64,000 nt of DNA from Cladorhizidae sp. MBARI D1340-BT2 (Eukaryota; Porifera; Demospongiae; Poecilosclerida; Cladorhizidae): contig JAQNBH010000002.1 of the NCBI GenBank assembly GCA_028752905.1, positions 18,632,430 through 18,696,429 on the forward strand, read 5' to 3'. Positions 11,775 to 22,799 of this stretch are shown piece by piece (the first letter of the stretch is position 1; each line of letters starts with the position of its first letter). The translations under genes and the position numbers were made by a program. The notes under the pieces were generated by a model. The model saw only the letters and a program-made list of their open reading frames with translations. It was not told the origin of the DNA and made no database searches.

Positions 11775-11895
11775 AACCCCACTTCTGACTGTGGAGGTCC
11801 CCACTTCCAACTGTCGAGGTGGTCCCCACTTCCAACTGTCCAGGAGGTCCTAACTTCTAACTCTTCAGGAGGTGGTCCCTATTTGCAACTATCCA
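11775..11895. repeat. Minisatellite, about 28-bp unit
   Basis: Four to five diverged copies of 'ccacttccaactgtccagg' plus 'aggtggtc'. Confidence 0.65.
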
Positions 11896-12631
11896 GTACT
11901 TGCTCTAACATAGTAGGGAGTCACTACATTCAGAATTAATATTCCATAGGATACACCTGTAAAAAGCTGTACATCAAAAACTAGACTTTTTTCCCTCTTC
12001 TTTTTTTTCTTGTATCTATCCTCTAGCCATTTGCAAACTTTTAGAGGAATTGGATGCTCCATTTTGAAGTTATGTTTGTTTTTGTCCATGTAACAGATCA
12101 AGAAACTACAAAGAGAACACATCTTGCATGATATTTTATTGTAAACCCAAACATTTCATTGCCGTAACTTGGACTATACTTTTATCATTAAAAAAACAAC
12201 TTATTTTTTTTTTGCCGTGAAGCTCATAATTTTCCTACGCTTCACTAAAAAAAAATTATATCACTGGATAGTGCTTCTAATTATCTGTGCAACATATGTA
12301 ACACATTTTTAATTACTATAAGTGTTGGCAAGTTATGGTGATTTGAAGTGGTGAGGTTTGGGATTTTCCCTGGTGTTTTCCAGTTACAAAAGCGGTGGCC
12401 TGCCACTCAATAATCTGTTCATGTGTTGCACAGATTAGAGCCTCCTCTATCAGCTGACGGCAGTTATGAACTTTTCTGCAAGTTAGGTCAACTTTTTTAG
12501 GGATCTTGATGTATCTTCCGAGAAAATATGTCTGCAGAGACATTCAACATACCATTAGAAAGCACAAAGTATATGGAACACACTGGAATTTTTAAAAAGT
12601 TATGCGCGATTTGACTGACATACAGTCCCCC

Positions 12632-12943
12632 CTTAAATGACAGAAAACGCCTTTTTAACTGAAAGAAGCTCTATTTTGCTCCAATTGGAACGTTTTTGAG
12701 CGTTTTGAGTAAAAACTGTCTGAAATCGCTCGTTCTTGTCAAAATGCTTCCTTTTCAACATTATGGAACTCTTTCTACTCTTTAAACGACAGAAAACGGC
12801 TTTTGGTGAGAAATCTCCCCTTTTTAACCGAAAGAAGCTCAATTGAGACATTTTTGAGCATTTTGAGGAAAAACTGTCTGAAATCGCTCAAAATGGGCAA
12901 TCAGCTTCCTTTTCAACATTATGGAACTCTTTCTACTCTTTAA
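12632..12943. repeat. Two tandem copies of a 150-165 bp unit
   Basis: Each unit has 'gacagaaaacg', 'aaccgaaagaagctc' (or a variant), 'aaactgtctgaaatcgctc' and 'ccttttcaacattatggaac' in the same order. The second unit starts near 12780. No coding function was seen. Confidence 0.75.
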
Positions 12944-13129
12944 GAACTGAAACATCATGTCAATAGCCACTGGACTCTATGGCATTTTAGTACAGGAACA
13001 AATTCAGGTATTATTATTATTATTTTCATTATTAATATCTCTTGTTATTCTCATTGTGTTTGAATAGTTAGATCCACACATAGGACATAAATAGATAAAG
13101 AAATCATAATGGCAATAAAACAAAATATC

Positions 13130-13720
13130 AACACAAGTTAGTTACAAAAATACCAAAATAATAACTAGTTAACTAATACATATATAAATAACTAAAGAAC
13201 TAACAACAATTTCAACTCCTTACCTAAACCCAAAACAGACGAGGTATTGCCCCACTTGACTGCCACTGAGAGACTCTGACGGAGGTGAGCACGGGCGTTC
13301 ACCTTTCAGTTCTTTGCCTTATCCTGAGGCTGAGCCCCTTCAAGAAAGCCATTGACCTGTTCCCAATGAACCGCAATGATTTGATAGCCATGGTGGTATG
13401 ATGGTAGAAACATCCTTCACTCCTTTTGCAGCTAAGATCATGGAGATAAGATGATCCACTTCTGCTCCACAGTTATGGGGGCAACAAAGTGGAGCCCAAG
13501 CGGAGACTCATGGCAACCATGGGAATATCGTCATCCATCCTCAAACCTAGGGATGCGATGGGGAGGGAATTTGGCCATAACAGCCAAAAGCCAGGATCGA
13601 GCCAAATCATCAGGTGCATTCTGCAACAAAGATTCTACAGACTTTAACACCATTCACATATCCCAGGATTTCTGGAAACATGCCACATCACCAGATAGTG
13701 GGGGGTTATTATTATTATTA
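13130..13720 (-). mobile_element. LINE 3'-end remnant, copy 2
   Basis: It shares block order with the copy at 10701-11560, including 'acaaaaataccaaaataata', 'tgccactgagagac', 'ctttgcctta' and 'acagccaaaagccagg'. It is shorter because a middle block is missing. It also has TTA/ATT repeats near its ends (13011-13035 and 13706-13725), fitting a family with a repetitive 3' tail. Confidence 0.55.
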
Positions 13721-13904
13721 CTATAACTACTATACTACTATCATTATTATCATTGTCGTTGTCATCGTCGTCATCATCATCATAAATAACATCTACTATT
13801 ACTACATAATAATAACAGAGTATATCTGTTCATCATATTCCGAAACCGTTTCTCTACTCAACAAAACACTCAAACTTGATAATGGTTTCTTAGTCTTGTA
13901 AACA

Positions 13905-14190
13905 CACTTGTGTATGTGCAATATCAAGCTAGCTGAGCTGAGTCAGAAAGAAGCTGTATGTTTTTGATACATTGAAGTGATCATTGCTTTCCTCAGAAAT
14001 TTACTCTTGTGACAATAGACAAATCTGGGTAACTAATTATGATACGTGTGATTAGTTAGTTCTGATATACTGAGTAAATTCTGTGAGGCAGCTGCTTGAC
14101 TATAAAACAAATAAATACCAGATAAAGAATGTCTGGTGTTTAACAACCCCAAAACTTCTGTTTACATTAAATTTAAAAAAGTTTCCTACT
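13905..14190 (-). repeat. Dispersed repeat, reverse-oriented copy
   Basis: The reverse complement shares blocks with 19470-19810: a 'tatttgttt' run, 'agtcaagcag', 'ttactcagt', 'cacaagagtaaat' and 'actcagctcagct'. It abuts the truncated 3' end of the Gypsy element that follows. Confidence 0.5.
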
Positions 14191-14253
14191 GACCAAGAGT
14201 AGTCAGCTTTGACTGCCCCTGCTCTCTTGATGCCTTAGGAATTATTTTCAGGA

Positions 14254-16400
14254 TTAGGGATCACCCTGAGGAACATTTGGAAGAGTCAGTGACGTGATTG
14301 AACTCATAATCACCACATCCATCCACTTAGAATGATAATCGACCAAGACTAAAAACATGTTACCCATGAACGGGCCAGCAAAGTCTAGGTGGATATGGCT
14401 CCATGGCTGCTTTGTTACTTCCCACAGGTGCATCGAGGCCACAGGAGGTTGCGGTTGTGATTCCTGGCAAACATTGCACTGCTGCACACATAACTCGATT
14501 TCAGAAGTCATGTCTGGCCACCAAAAATAACTTCTTGCCAGATTCTTCATACGACTAATTCCTAAATGACTTTCATGTAGCTGATCTAGCAAACATTTCC
14601 GACCAGGCTGGGGTATAATCAAACGTGAACCCCACAGTAAACAACCTTCCAGAAGACTGAGTTCCAACTTACGAGACTCATATGGTTGAAATTCTTGGTC
14701 AAGCTTCACTGACGGCCATCCACACATTATAAACTTCTTCACCCTTGAGAGAAGCGGATCTTTCTCAATCCATTGATTCACTTCCTTGGAAGAAATCGGG
14801 GTAGACTCAAGGTGAAGAACCAATTGGTTTAACTCAGCAGGAAGACAATCACAGGATGTGACAACTGGGCTTGGCAACTGACTTAATGCATCCGCATTAG
14901 CAAGCAACTTCCCAGGCTTGTATTCAATACGATATTGATATGCACTCAATGACAATGCCCACCTTTGTAGATGTGCTGAGGCAAGGGGAGGAGAATTGCA
15001 TTAAACAAATGGTAGAGTGGTTGGTGATCAGATCTAATGACAAATGATCGACCCCACAGGTAAGAATGAAATTTCTTGACACCAAATAGGATAGCTAGGC
15101 CTTCTCAGATACAGTGACAGTCCTTGAAGCATACCCAATAGGACGTTCGGCTTTGTCTTCCAAAACATGTGATAACACGACTCCCAATCCATAAGGGGAT
15201 GTGTCACAAGCCAACAACAGGTCCTTCTGAGGATCATAATAGACCAAAAGTGAATCACTCTGTAGCATTAGCTTAGCTAGTAAAAATGCACTCTCTTGCT
15301 TTTCCGTCCATTGCCATCTGGAGTCCTTGCATAACAAGGTGTACAAAGGGGCTAGCTTTGTCGAGAGATTAGGAAGAAACTTGGAGTAATAATTACTAAG
15401 CTCAGTCACTGACGTCGGAGCTTGGGCCTCTCGAATGGCTTTTACCTTCTCCAGAGTTGGATGTAGGCCTTCCTTATCAATTATATATCCAAGATACTCG
15501 ACCTTTGAAGCCAGGAACACACATTTCGATTTGTTAAGTCTCAGGCCGGCTTGCCTGAGCTTTTCTAACACCTTCTCCAAGTTAGCAATGTGCTCTTCAG
15601 TGGTTTTTCCAGTTACCAGGATATCATCCAGGTAAACTGAGACACCAGCAAAACCCTGAAACAAACCCTTTGAAAGATCGCAGGGGCTGATGATACCCCA
15701 AAGGGTAACCTATTGTACACAAACAACCCTTTATAGTTAGGAACGTATTACAATCATCCACCACTCCTAACTGTAAATCGGCTTGTGATAGGTCTAATTT
15801 CGAGAACCTTTCACCACCTGACAAAGCTGAGAAAATATCCTCCACACGAGGTAAGGGGTACGACTCCACAAGACATGCTTGATTAATAGTCAGCTTATCA
15901 CCACACACATGAAGATCACCATTGCGTTTTAACACAGGCACAATCGGAGCTGCCCAATCTGAAAATTGAACCAGGGTTATGGTTCCCTGTTTCTCCAGGC
16001 GTTTCAATTCTTTCTCCAACTTTTCTTTCATCATATAAGGAACATTCCTTAGCTTTACAGAATTTAGTTTGAGCACCCTCTTTGACATGAATCCTTACTT
16101 TTGTGCCCAATAAGGTACCTAACCCATCGGCAAACACAGGGGAGAACTTGGCTAGGAGTTCTTCAACCTTATTATTCATGCTAAACTGATGAATCTCGTG
16201 CCAATTCAATTTAAGTTTAGATATATAACCAATCTCGCCCGATGAGGCTTGGCCCTTTTCCTTTTACAACGAACAATGGAAGCTCCTCCTCTTGGTGGTC
16301 AACCTTAGCAACCACCACTACCCTGCCAAGTACAGGTAAGGTCTCACCAGTATATGTTTTTAAGAGTACCTGGGATTCCTCCAGAGGTAAGGTCACTCCC
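14254..16400 (-). pseudogene. Gypsy pol: RT, RNase H, integrase (broken)
   Basis: The pieces run in order with frame changes between them. 15916-16209 is the protease-to-RT linker ('LLAKFSPVFADGLG'). 15624-16088 is the RT start ('LEKQGTITLVQFSDWAAPIV', then 'SKLDLSQADLQL'). 15095-15664 holds the RT active site 'VYLDDILV', 'YLGYIIDKEGLHP' and the RNase H start. 14254-14955 holds the linker 'NADALSQLPSP', then the integrase zinc-binding domain (HESHLGISRMKNL with C-x2-C in 'QQCNVCQE'), then the start of the DDE core ('HIHLDFAGPF', 'LVDYHSKWMDV'). The rest of the core is missing. Confidence 0.85.
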
Positions 16401-16402
16401 GA

Positions 16403-17344
16403 TCACTTGATACCATTGTAAGTCTCTTCGCTCACAATAGAGAATGCTGCTCCTGTATCGATTTCCATTTTCACAATGGATCCGCACAAGTTCATATGCA
16501 CGAATAATGGCTTGGATGATGTGTCCGTTACTGTGAACATTCCATAAGCACCATCTTCCACCAATCTAGACTGCTCTTCCTCTACGTAATTGGTACTAGT
16601 CGAACGATACTGTGACTTTGAATTATCCTGTCCTCTTGACTTCATTTTCGAGCAACACACCCGGGCGTTGTGTCCTTTCTTTTTGCATGCTCGGCATTCT
16701 GCTTCCTTAAAACGACAGGTATTGGCTAAATGACTGTCACTACCACACCTGAAACAAACACACTTCTGGAGATGAGAAGTAGTAAAAGGCTTCTTAGATG
16801 CCTTGCCATGAGTGAACAAGACAGAGATTCCTTGAGCTCCCTGCAACTGTCGCGTGTCTCTCTCTGTGGTCTCCATTGTCTGGGCTAGTTGTAAACTACG
16901 TGAGAAGGTTAAATCAACTTCTGCTAACAGTTTCTGCTGTACTTTCTCATCATTGACACCGCAGGCCAGCCTATCCCTTAACATCTGGTCAAGAGTAGCC
17001 CCAAACTCACAAAATTCAGAGAGTTGTCTTAGTGCTGCCACGTAATCAGCTATGGACTCATTCTTAGCACGAACTCGAGAATTGAATTTATAACGCTGCA
17101 TGATCACAGAAGGTTTGGGACAGTAGTGTTTAATAACTAACTCCACAAGGTCAGTGTATGCCATCTCTCCTGGTCTGGTAGGGGAAACTAAATCTCTAAT
17201 GAGTTGGTAGGTCTTGGAACCACAAACACTCAATAGTATAGCTCGCTTCTTGTCGGCCTCAGTCACACTGTTTTCTACGAAGTACTGTTCCAGCCTTTCT
17301 ACATAGGCTCTCCAGTCCTCGTTCGCTGAAGTAAAGGCAGACAT
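16403..17344 (-). CDS. Gypsy Gag-protease protein
   Basis: An intact frame of 313 codons. The N-terminal half is a capsid-like helical domain ('WRAYVERLEQYFVEN', 'GSKTYQLIRDLV'). Two CCHC zinc knuckles follow (residues 197-210, CFRCGSDSHLANTC, and 217-230, CRACKKKGHNARVC). Near the end is the retropepsin active site 'EIDTGAAFSIV' (DTG at 296-298). The frame stops with TGA right after 'ETYNGIK', although protease-like sequence continues downstream, so this stop probably truncates a longer Gag-Pol. Start chosen at the Met about 75 bp after the LTR. Confidence 0.85.
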   Translation of the reverse strand: MSAFTSANEDWRAYVERLEQYFVENSVTEADKKRAILLSVCGSKTYQLIRDLVSPTRPGEMAYTDLVELVIKHYCPKPSVIMQRYKFNSRVRAKNESIADYVAALRQLSEFCEFGATLDQMLRDRLACGVNDEKVQQKLLAEVDLTFSRSLQLAQTMETTERDTRQLQGAQGISVLFTHGKASKKPFTTSHLQKCVCFRCGSDSHLANTCRFKEAECRACKKKGHNARVCCSKMKSRGQDNSKSQYRSTSTNYVEEEQSRLVEDGAYGMFTVTDTSSKPLFVHMNLCGSIVKMEIDTGAAFSIVSEETYNGIK

Positions 17345-17421
17345 TGAACCATGCGCACTGCCACCTCGAAAACTATTTTCGTAATAATCCGTGTCGATCC
17401 GTTATAATCCTCGTCGCCAAA

Positions 17422-17631
17422 TGTTATAACCTTGTTTAATACTCTAAGGTTATAGTTCTTTCACTCTTCAACAACCGTGAAAGTCCTTAATCAACTAGTA
17501 AACTAACAACCGAAGACAACAGAAGACATCTTGATCTCACTATCTGTGCATGACACGTGACACACTAAAAACGTTTATTTAGAGTCCGGACTATTGAACA
17601 ATAATGTCATACAATTCACTTAATTATAACA
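17422..17631 (-). repeat. 5' LTR of the minus-strand Gypsy element
   Basis: About 210 bp, bounded by the short inverted ends TGTTATAA and TTATAACA. Its inner edge lies one base from the primer-binding site. The candidate target duplication on its outer side would be CAAAC (17632-17636), but the partner end is lost. Confidence 0.7.
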
Positions 17632-18940
17632 CAAACATTGTCAAAACTGGAGGTGATACAATTTTTGTCTTGATGTTAGAGAAACTATTATCTCTTTTTA
17701 AGGTAAACCAGATCTTACAAGACAAACAATTGAATCAACTTGTGAAAAAGGAAACAAAACAGGGACGTTTATAAGATACTTTGCCTGTTGGACATCAAAT
17801 ATTTTAAAAGCAGCAGTATAATACTAGTCTTCATGATGTGTGTGGTCTGCATAAGTAAATTCTTCTTTCATTTTTAACCACAACTCAATCCATTTAAATT
17901 TAAATTGTTATGTTATAGAGTTTCTATTTTAGTTTCATTTAATAAAGCCAAGAAGCCTCCTACAAGAAGTTAATCAGGTTGACTCCAGAATTAACCAAGA
18001 AGTTAATCAGGTTAACTCCAGAATTAACCAATCAGAGATGTCATTCTTTACCATTTTATTACTAAATTATATAAGTATTCAGTGGATATACACATACACT
18101 TATGTAGTTACCTACTTCTTTTGAAAAGTAAGCTTCTAAGGAAACCAACTCTTCACTTCTTTGCAGCAGATATGTGCAGCTGCTTGATTACTTGGCTGAG
18201 CTAATTTGATAATGCATGCACAAAAAACATGTTTAGTTATTTTTACCAATTTTCAAGTATCTTACTAAATTGTCTAACAGACTAGTTGCTGCAATGCATT
18301 GGATAATTTGGAGTCTACTGAATTATGATGAATGGATATTGTACGGAAACTATGTGTGAGAAAACAAGCAGGTAGATCAAATATAGACACAAAATACTTG
18401 AAGACTGAATTACGTACTTTTAAACAGTTTCAGGCTCCCGATTTACTACCTTACGAGTTAGCGGAGGATTCAAGACATACTGGAAGTATTGAAGTTCAAA
18501 TTGGCCGAAAAATGTTTATGATACTAAGAAGTTGCTAAAGTGAGTTTTAACTTAGATATATACTTCTTTGTGCCACCATTTTGAACTGGGGGCCAAGCCA
18601 ACATAGGAAGCACAACCAGGAATTCTGCTGGGGTTCAAGGAGATCACATAATTTTTGTAATTCAATACATTTTATCCTTAAAGCTGTCAAAAATTCTCTG
18701 TCAGAGAGCTGACTTAATGTATGATTGAAATCTTGTCCAGTCAGCCAGGAATTTTAAAGGTCAGCTTTGGAACTGCCTTGTCAATATGTCATATTCTTGT
18801 AAGGATTATACTAGTCGGATCATTTTTATAGCTTTCTGGCCTTGCTAAGCTGATGTAAAGCCATTCTAAGAGTTTTGTGGAGCTCTAGTGTGAATGCTAG
18901 ATGGCCTATAATATAGAATAGAGTGACGTTCTCAATGATC
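17632..18940. other. No recognised gene; dispersed-repeat DNA
   Basis: It contains a copy of the dispersed repeat at about 17980-18330 (two direct 'agttaatcaggtt' units, then 'ttcactt' and 'ctttgcagcagatatgtgc'). A short segment at 18455-18540 ('aggattcaagacatactgg') recurs at 51587-51675 and 60413-60501. The 68-codon ORF at 18332-18538 overlaps these repeats and is probably not a gene. Confidence 0.45.
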
Positions 18941-19085
18941 TTTCAGTTACAATGACTTTCTCAATAATCAACTTAAATTTTACTTTCTCAACATTTAGAC
19001 TAGATGTTCTAGTCTTCATCAGGATAATAAAAGCTAGATGAAGGCTAGAGCATCTAGTCGAAATGTTGAGAGGGTAAGATTCAAC
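18941..19085. repeat. Foldback (hairpin) element, full copy
   Basis: The left half 'caacatttagactagatgtt' folds onto the right half containing 'gcatctagtcgaaatgttg', around a 'cttcatcagg ... gatgaag' centre. Same family as 221-352. Confidence 0.65.
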
Positions 19086-19313
19086 TGAGAAGTTTTGTGT
19101 ATCTTTTATATGGACATTATATTATATTCCACTATTTAATGTTTGCAAAACTGCATGGCATGGTGTAGTTAATGCTATAGTAGCTACTCACAGTAACTAT
19201 AAGCTGATCTATACATCATGCTAGTTAGAATGTGAGGAATCACTCATAGTGAGATTGAACAATATTAAATGAAGAATATTTATGCCATACAAGAAAATGA
19301 AACTAGTGTAGAT

Positions 19314-19384
19314 GAAGACCCTTTACCTATACAAATTAAACAATAATTATTGTTCTTCATTATATTTATAGGTAAAGGGTCCTA
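19314..19384. repeat. Small hairpin with GACCCTTTACC ends
   Basis: 'gaccctttacctata' (19315-19330) and 'tataggtaaagggtc' (19367-19381) are exact inverted repeats around an AT-rich loop. A related hairpin with the same end motif lies at 59622-59690. Confidence 0.6.
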
Positions 19385-19469
19385 TGAATGCTTGTGGATT
19401 TTACTCTGATAAATTCTTGTTTTATTTCCTTTATGACCAATTTTTCTTTAAAACATTTCTTGTCTTGTT

Positions 19470-19810
19470 AATATTTGTTTCTTTTTTACAGTCAAGCAGG
19501 CACCTAACAAGAAATTACTCAGTGAAACTCCAGAAGTAATGAATCGTAGATGTTATTCTTTACTAGGTATATTCATACACACACATATACAAGTATATGC
19601 TGTTAACTCTTGTGACAAGAGAAAGATCTGAGTAATCACTTCTTTGCAGTGAAAATGTGCAGCTGCTTGCTGACTCTGCTCAGCTGGACTCACTATTGCA
19701 CACACACAAGATTATTATGGCATGGACAACTTTTTATTTTTGAGCATTTTACTGAATCAAGAAACAAGTTAGTCATTGCAAGACATTGGGTGATTTGGTG
19801 TCTCCAAGAA
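19470..19810 (+). repeat. Dispersed repeat, copy
   Basis: Related to 17980-18330 (same strand), 13905-14190 (opposite strand) and 1-110. Shared pieces include 'agtcaagcaggcacc', 'cacttctttgcag' and 'atgtgcagctgcttg'. A 'ctttgcag' acceptor-like motif is conserved, but no coding frame was seen. Confidence 0.5.
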
Positions 19811-20061
19811 AAGTAATATAAAAAGCCATTAAACACAAATTATTTGTGTGGGGAATTAGATGGATAAATAAATAGAACAAGCCTGTAGACTAATTTCAGA
19901 TCATCTTGAAAGAACAGAACGGACATGTAATAATTTATGATAAAAATTACCTCACACCTGTCACACAAAACATGACATCCCCGTATACCAAACTTCAGGT
20001 CACAAGTATAAATAGCATTGGTCATGTGCTATAAATAGAATGGAATGAAAGCATGTCATCA

Positions 20062-20445
20062 AGCTCTATGGTAAGGGGGAGTGCTGGCATGTGAGAGAGT
20101 CTTATAGAGCTCTATGGTAAGGGGGAAGTATACAGGGGGAGTGCTGGCATGTGAGAGAGTCTTATAGAGCTCTATGGTAAGGGGAAAGTACAGGGGGGGG
20201 GGGGGGGTGCTGGCATGTGAGAGAGTCTTATAGAGCTCTCTATGGTAAGGGGGAAGTACAGGGGGAGTGCTGGCATGTGAGAGAGTCTTATAGAGTTCTA
20301 TGGTAAGGGGGAAGTACAGGGGGAGTGTTGGCATGTGAGAGAGTCTTATAGAGCTCTATGGTAAGGGGGGAGTACAGGGGGAGTGTTGGCATGTGAGAGA
20401 GTCTTATAGAGCTCTATGGTAAGGGGGGGGGGGACAGGGGGAGTC
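20062..20445. repeat. Minisatellite, about 58-bp unit
   Basis: About seven copies of a unit with 'agctctatggtaaggggg', 'agtacagggggagtg' and 'ggcatgtgagagagtctta'. G runs vary in length between copies. The proline-rich ORF over it is a reading of the repeat. Confidence 0.9.
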
Positions 20446-20879
20446 AGCGAGTGTGAGAGAGTCACTAATCCGAGAGGTCACTAACAGTTATGGTGAGAGA
20501 TGATCAACATGGCATCTTTATAGGTTGTGTGTCGAGGACATTATCAGAGCTGAGTTCATATCTGCACTTTAACTCCCCCCAGGAGAGACATCATAGAGGA
20601 CTTATTTTTCAAGAAGCAAAGGTTTCGAGGATTGCTGTAACTCGCAGAATGCTCTTCGGTTATTGCACCCCCTTAACGGACCTCATTATTCATTGGAGGC
20701 ACATATTCCATAGCCGTGAAAAACCTTGAACCTTTAGCTCTTAAGAAAAAAGTGCTATGTGTATTTCCTGCACTACTTGAAACAAATTATCTTCTTTTCC
20801 AAGTTTAGTGGGGGGGGGGGGGGGAGGGGTGTGCATTACCCATAATTTTCGTGGATTATTGAGACTATGAAAATTAGTC

Positions 20880-21030
20880 CACGTCAAGGAGAGGACCATT
20901 TTTTACAATTTGTGATTCGGACTTTAGAACAGCATAGATTCTGCACACCTCACTGTATGGACTTGATATATAGCTCAAAAGATAGGTCTCTCTGTGTGAT
21001 CTCTCTTGATACTAAAATATTGGCTAGGCC
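20880..21030 (+). repeat. Partial copy of the large inverted-repeat family
   Basis: It contains 'cttgatatatagctcaaaag' and 'ataggtctctct' followed by 'cttgatactaaaatat', matching the left arm of the inverted repeat at 1213-1525. Confidence 0.6.
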
Positions 21031-21995
21031 TTAAGCTGTGATTAGGGATAGGCCTGGCTGAGGCCAGGTCTGGCTGAGCCGGTTGATCATTAAAGAATTC
21101 GAAATCTGGGGTTGAAACTTCAGAAGAGAATTGTGATGACAATGAATGATCTCGCAGATAATCAACATGTCTTTTGATGATTTTTCCATCTCCAAGTTCA
21201 AGATTGTACGAGACAGACCTGAGCTGTTCACGATCACTCCAGGAATCGACTTGTTTTGAAAACAGAAATCCTTAGCCATCACTAATAGGTCGGATGAAAA
21301 TTGTCTTAGCTTGGAGTTCTGGTCTGATACTTCTTCTGGGTAGACTGTTTAGTATTCACCAAACACTCGAGGTCAGGTTACAAAAGATCGAATTTGGTGC
21401 GTAGTTTCCATTGCAGGAACAGTTCACCAGGAGACACATTGGTTGTAGTATGAGGTATTGAGAGGTAGTCAAGTAGGAATTGGGACAATCTAGTACTCAA
21501 TGCTTGTCCATCTTTTTATCCTGCCTTCATTGCTCATTTAAAGGTCTGCATGAAATGTTCAGCAAGGCCTTTGATGATGGATGGTAAGGTGCACTACGTA
21601 TGTGTTTGATACCATTGGTCTTCATGAAATCTTTGGATGTAAATTGGGGTCCATTATCAGAGATGAGTTGCTCAGGTAGGCCATACTTTGCAAATAGAAC
21701 TTGCAAAGCCTCCACTGTCTTGGAGGTTGTGGTAGAAGACATCTGAAGAACTTCTTGGCCACTTGGAGTGTGCGTTCACAACTACGAGGAACATCTTATT
21801 GAGGAAGGATCCTGCATAGTCAATATCGACTCTCTTCCAAGGTGAAGTTGGCCATATCCATGGATGAAGTGGTGCCACTGGAGACTTTTGCTCCTGACAT
21901 GGTAAACATGCCTTTGCTTGGTCCTCAATATCTTTTGATTGCAAATGGCACTGGATGTGCTTTAAAAAACGTTGGGGTAACGTCGGGCTTAACAA
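21031..21995 (-). pseudogene. Gypsy integrase remnant
   Basis: Pieces in order on the minus strand: 21672-21995 has the zinc-binding C-x2-C ('ACLPCQEQ') and the core start ('RVDIDYAGSF', 'VVNAHSKWP'). 21527-21742 has 'LFAKYGLPEQLISDNGPQF' and 'HPSSKALLN', which covers the second catalytic Asp; the expected NGxAE motif is altered. 21031-21282 has the C-terminal 'PGVIVNSSGLS'. Frame changes separate the pieces. Confidence 0.75.
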
Positions 21996-22475
21996 GAAGA
22001 GTTGCCTTTTTAAGTTTCACTGTACCCAGCTCATCCTTGAACAGAGATGTGTACATCTGTAAAAGAGTCTGCAGACCAGGATACTTTGCTCGTATTGCAA
22101 TTCGACTCCAGTCCAGACGGATGTACTTTAGCCCAAACAAACTGGGTCCATCTTCAACTACCACCACCAGTACAAGGCAAGTGGTGCAGTTTTCCCATTA
22201 GATTGGACGTGGACATTGAGCTGGCCTATGATTTGCATTGGCTCGTCAGTATATCTTTTCAACTTCGACTTGTGTAGGTCACTTAGAAGAGTGTAGGAAG
22301 GTGAGCCAATTGAGCTCAGGAGGATTTGTCGCCTGCAATGGAGTTTGTCATGAAATACAGTTGGACACATTCCAGATAGGTCTTGATAGCCTGTGTTTCG
22401 GGCTGAAATTCTTTGAGAGTTCTGAACTGTGAAGTAGCCATAGCTAAAAAATACAATCCTTGTCGCCAAGATATG
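21031..22475 (-). mobile_element. Gypsy deletion derivative (gag start, protease end, integrase)
   Basis: On the minus strand it starts with a primer-binding site 'TTGGCGACAAGGATTG' near 22472, much like the one of the Gypsy element at 17.4 kb. Next comes a Gag N-terminus read in two frames ('QDLSGMCPTVFH', 'SSIGSPSYTLLSDL'; 22158-22469). Then follow the protease end ('GQLNVHVQSNGKTAPLAL'), the protease-RT linker ('YPGLQTLLQMYTSLFKDELG', 21925-22167) and, with RT and RNase H missing, the integrase. The LTRs were not resolved. It is a non-autonomous or dead copy with two large internal deletions. Confidence 0.7.
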
Positions 22476-22799
22476 ATATCATTTATTGATAAAAAATATT
22501 GGTAAAATAGGAACTTTGAAGCATAAGAAATAAGCTAGGCCATTTATACAAAAATAAATATGGTGTTCTAATTAGACTAACCAATAACAGTCTAAACCAT
22601 ACAAGATACATCAAAACATTCACATGCAATATTTACATTAATACTTTAGCATCAATAGGTGATATCAGAGTTTTAGTTCAATAGTTCAGTTACTATAGGG
22701 TCAATGGGGTTCTCCCGGCCAGGACCGGACTTGTTCGATAACTAGAGAACTGATATAGTTGTTGTTGAAATTATATCTTCTGTAATAAAATAAATAAAT

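Larger units (their letters stand above)
11561..13129. other. No recognised gene; two small tandem arrays
   Basis: Apart from the arrays listed separately, the stretch has only short ORFs. The minus-strand ORF at 12316-12543 (75 codons) has no recognisable motif. Confidence 0.4.
14191..17631 (-). mobile_element. Gypsy LTR retrotransposon (conventional domain order), 3'-truncated
   Basis: Read on the minus strand, the order is LTR (17631-17422), primer-binding site 'TTGGCGACGAGGAT', gag with protease, RT, RNase H, 'NADALSQLP' linker, then integrase. This is the usual Gypsy order. The sequence ends within the integrase core at about 14254 and no second LTR was found. A dispersed repeat takes over at 14190. 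Several frameshifts and at least one in-frame stop make it inactive. Confidence 0.85.

Noticed and set aside
20059..20334. 91-codon proline-rich repetitive ORF
   Set aside because: It follows the 58-bp minisatellite unit exactly and breaks wherever the G runs change length.
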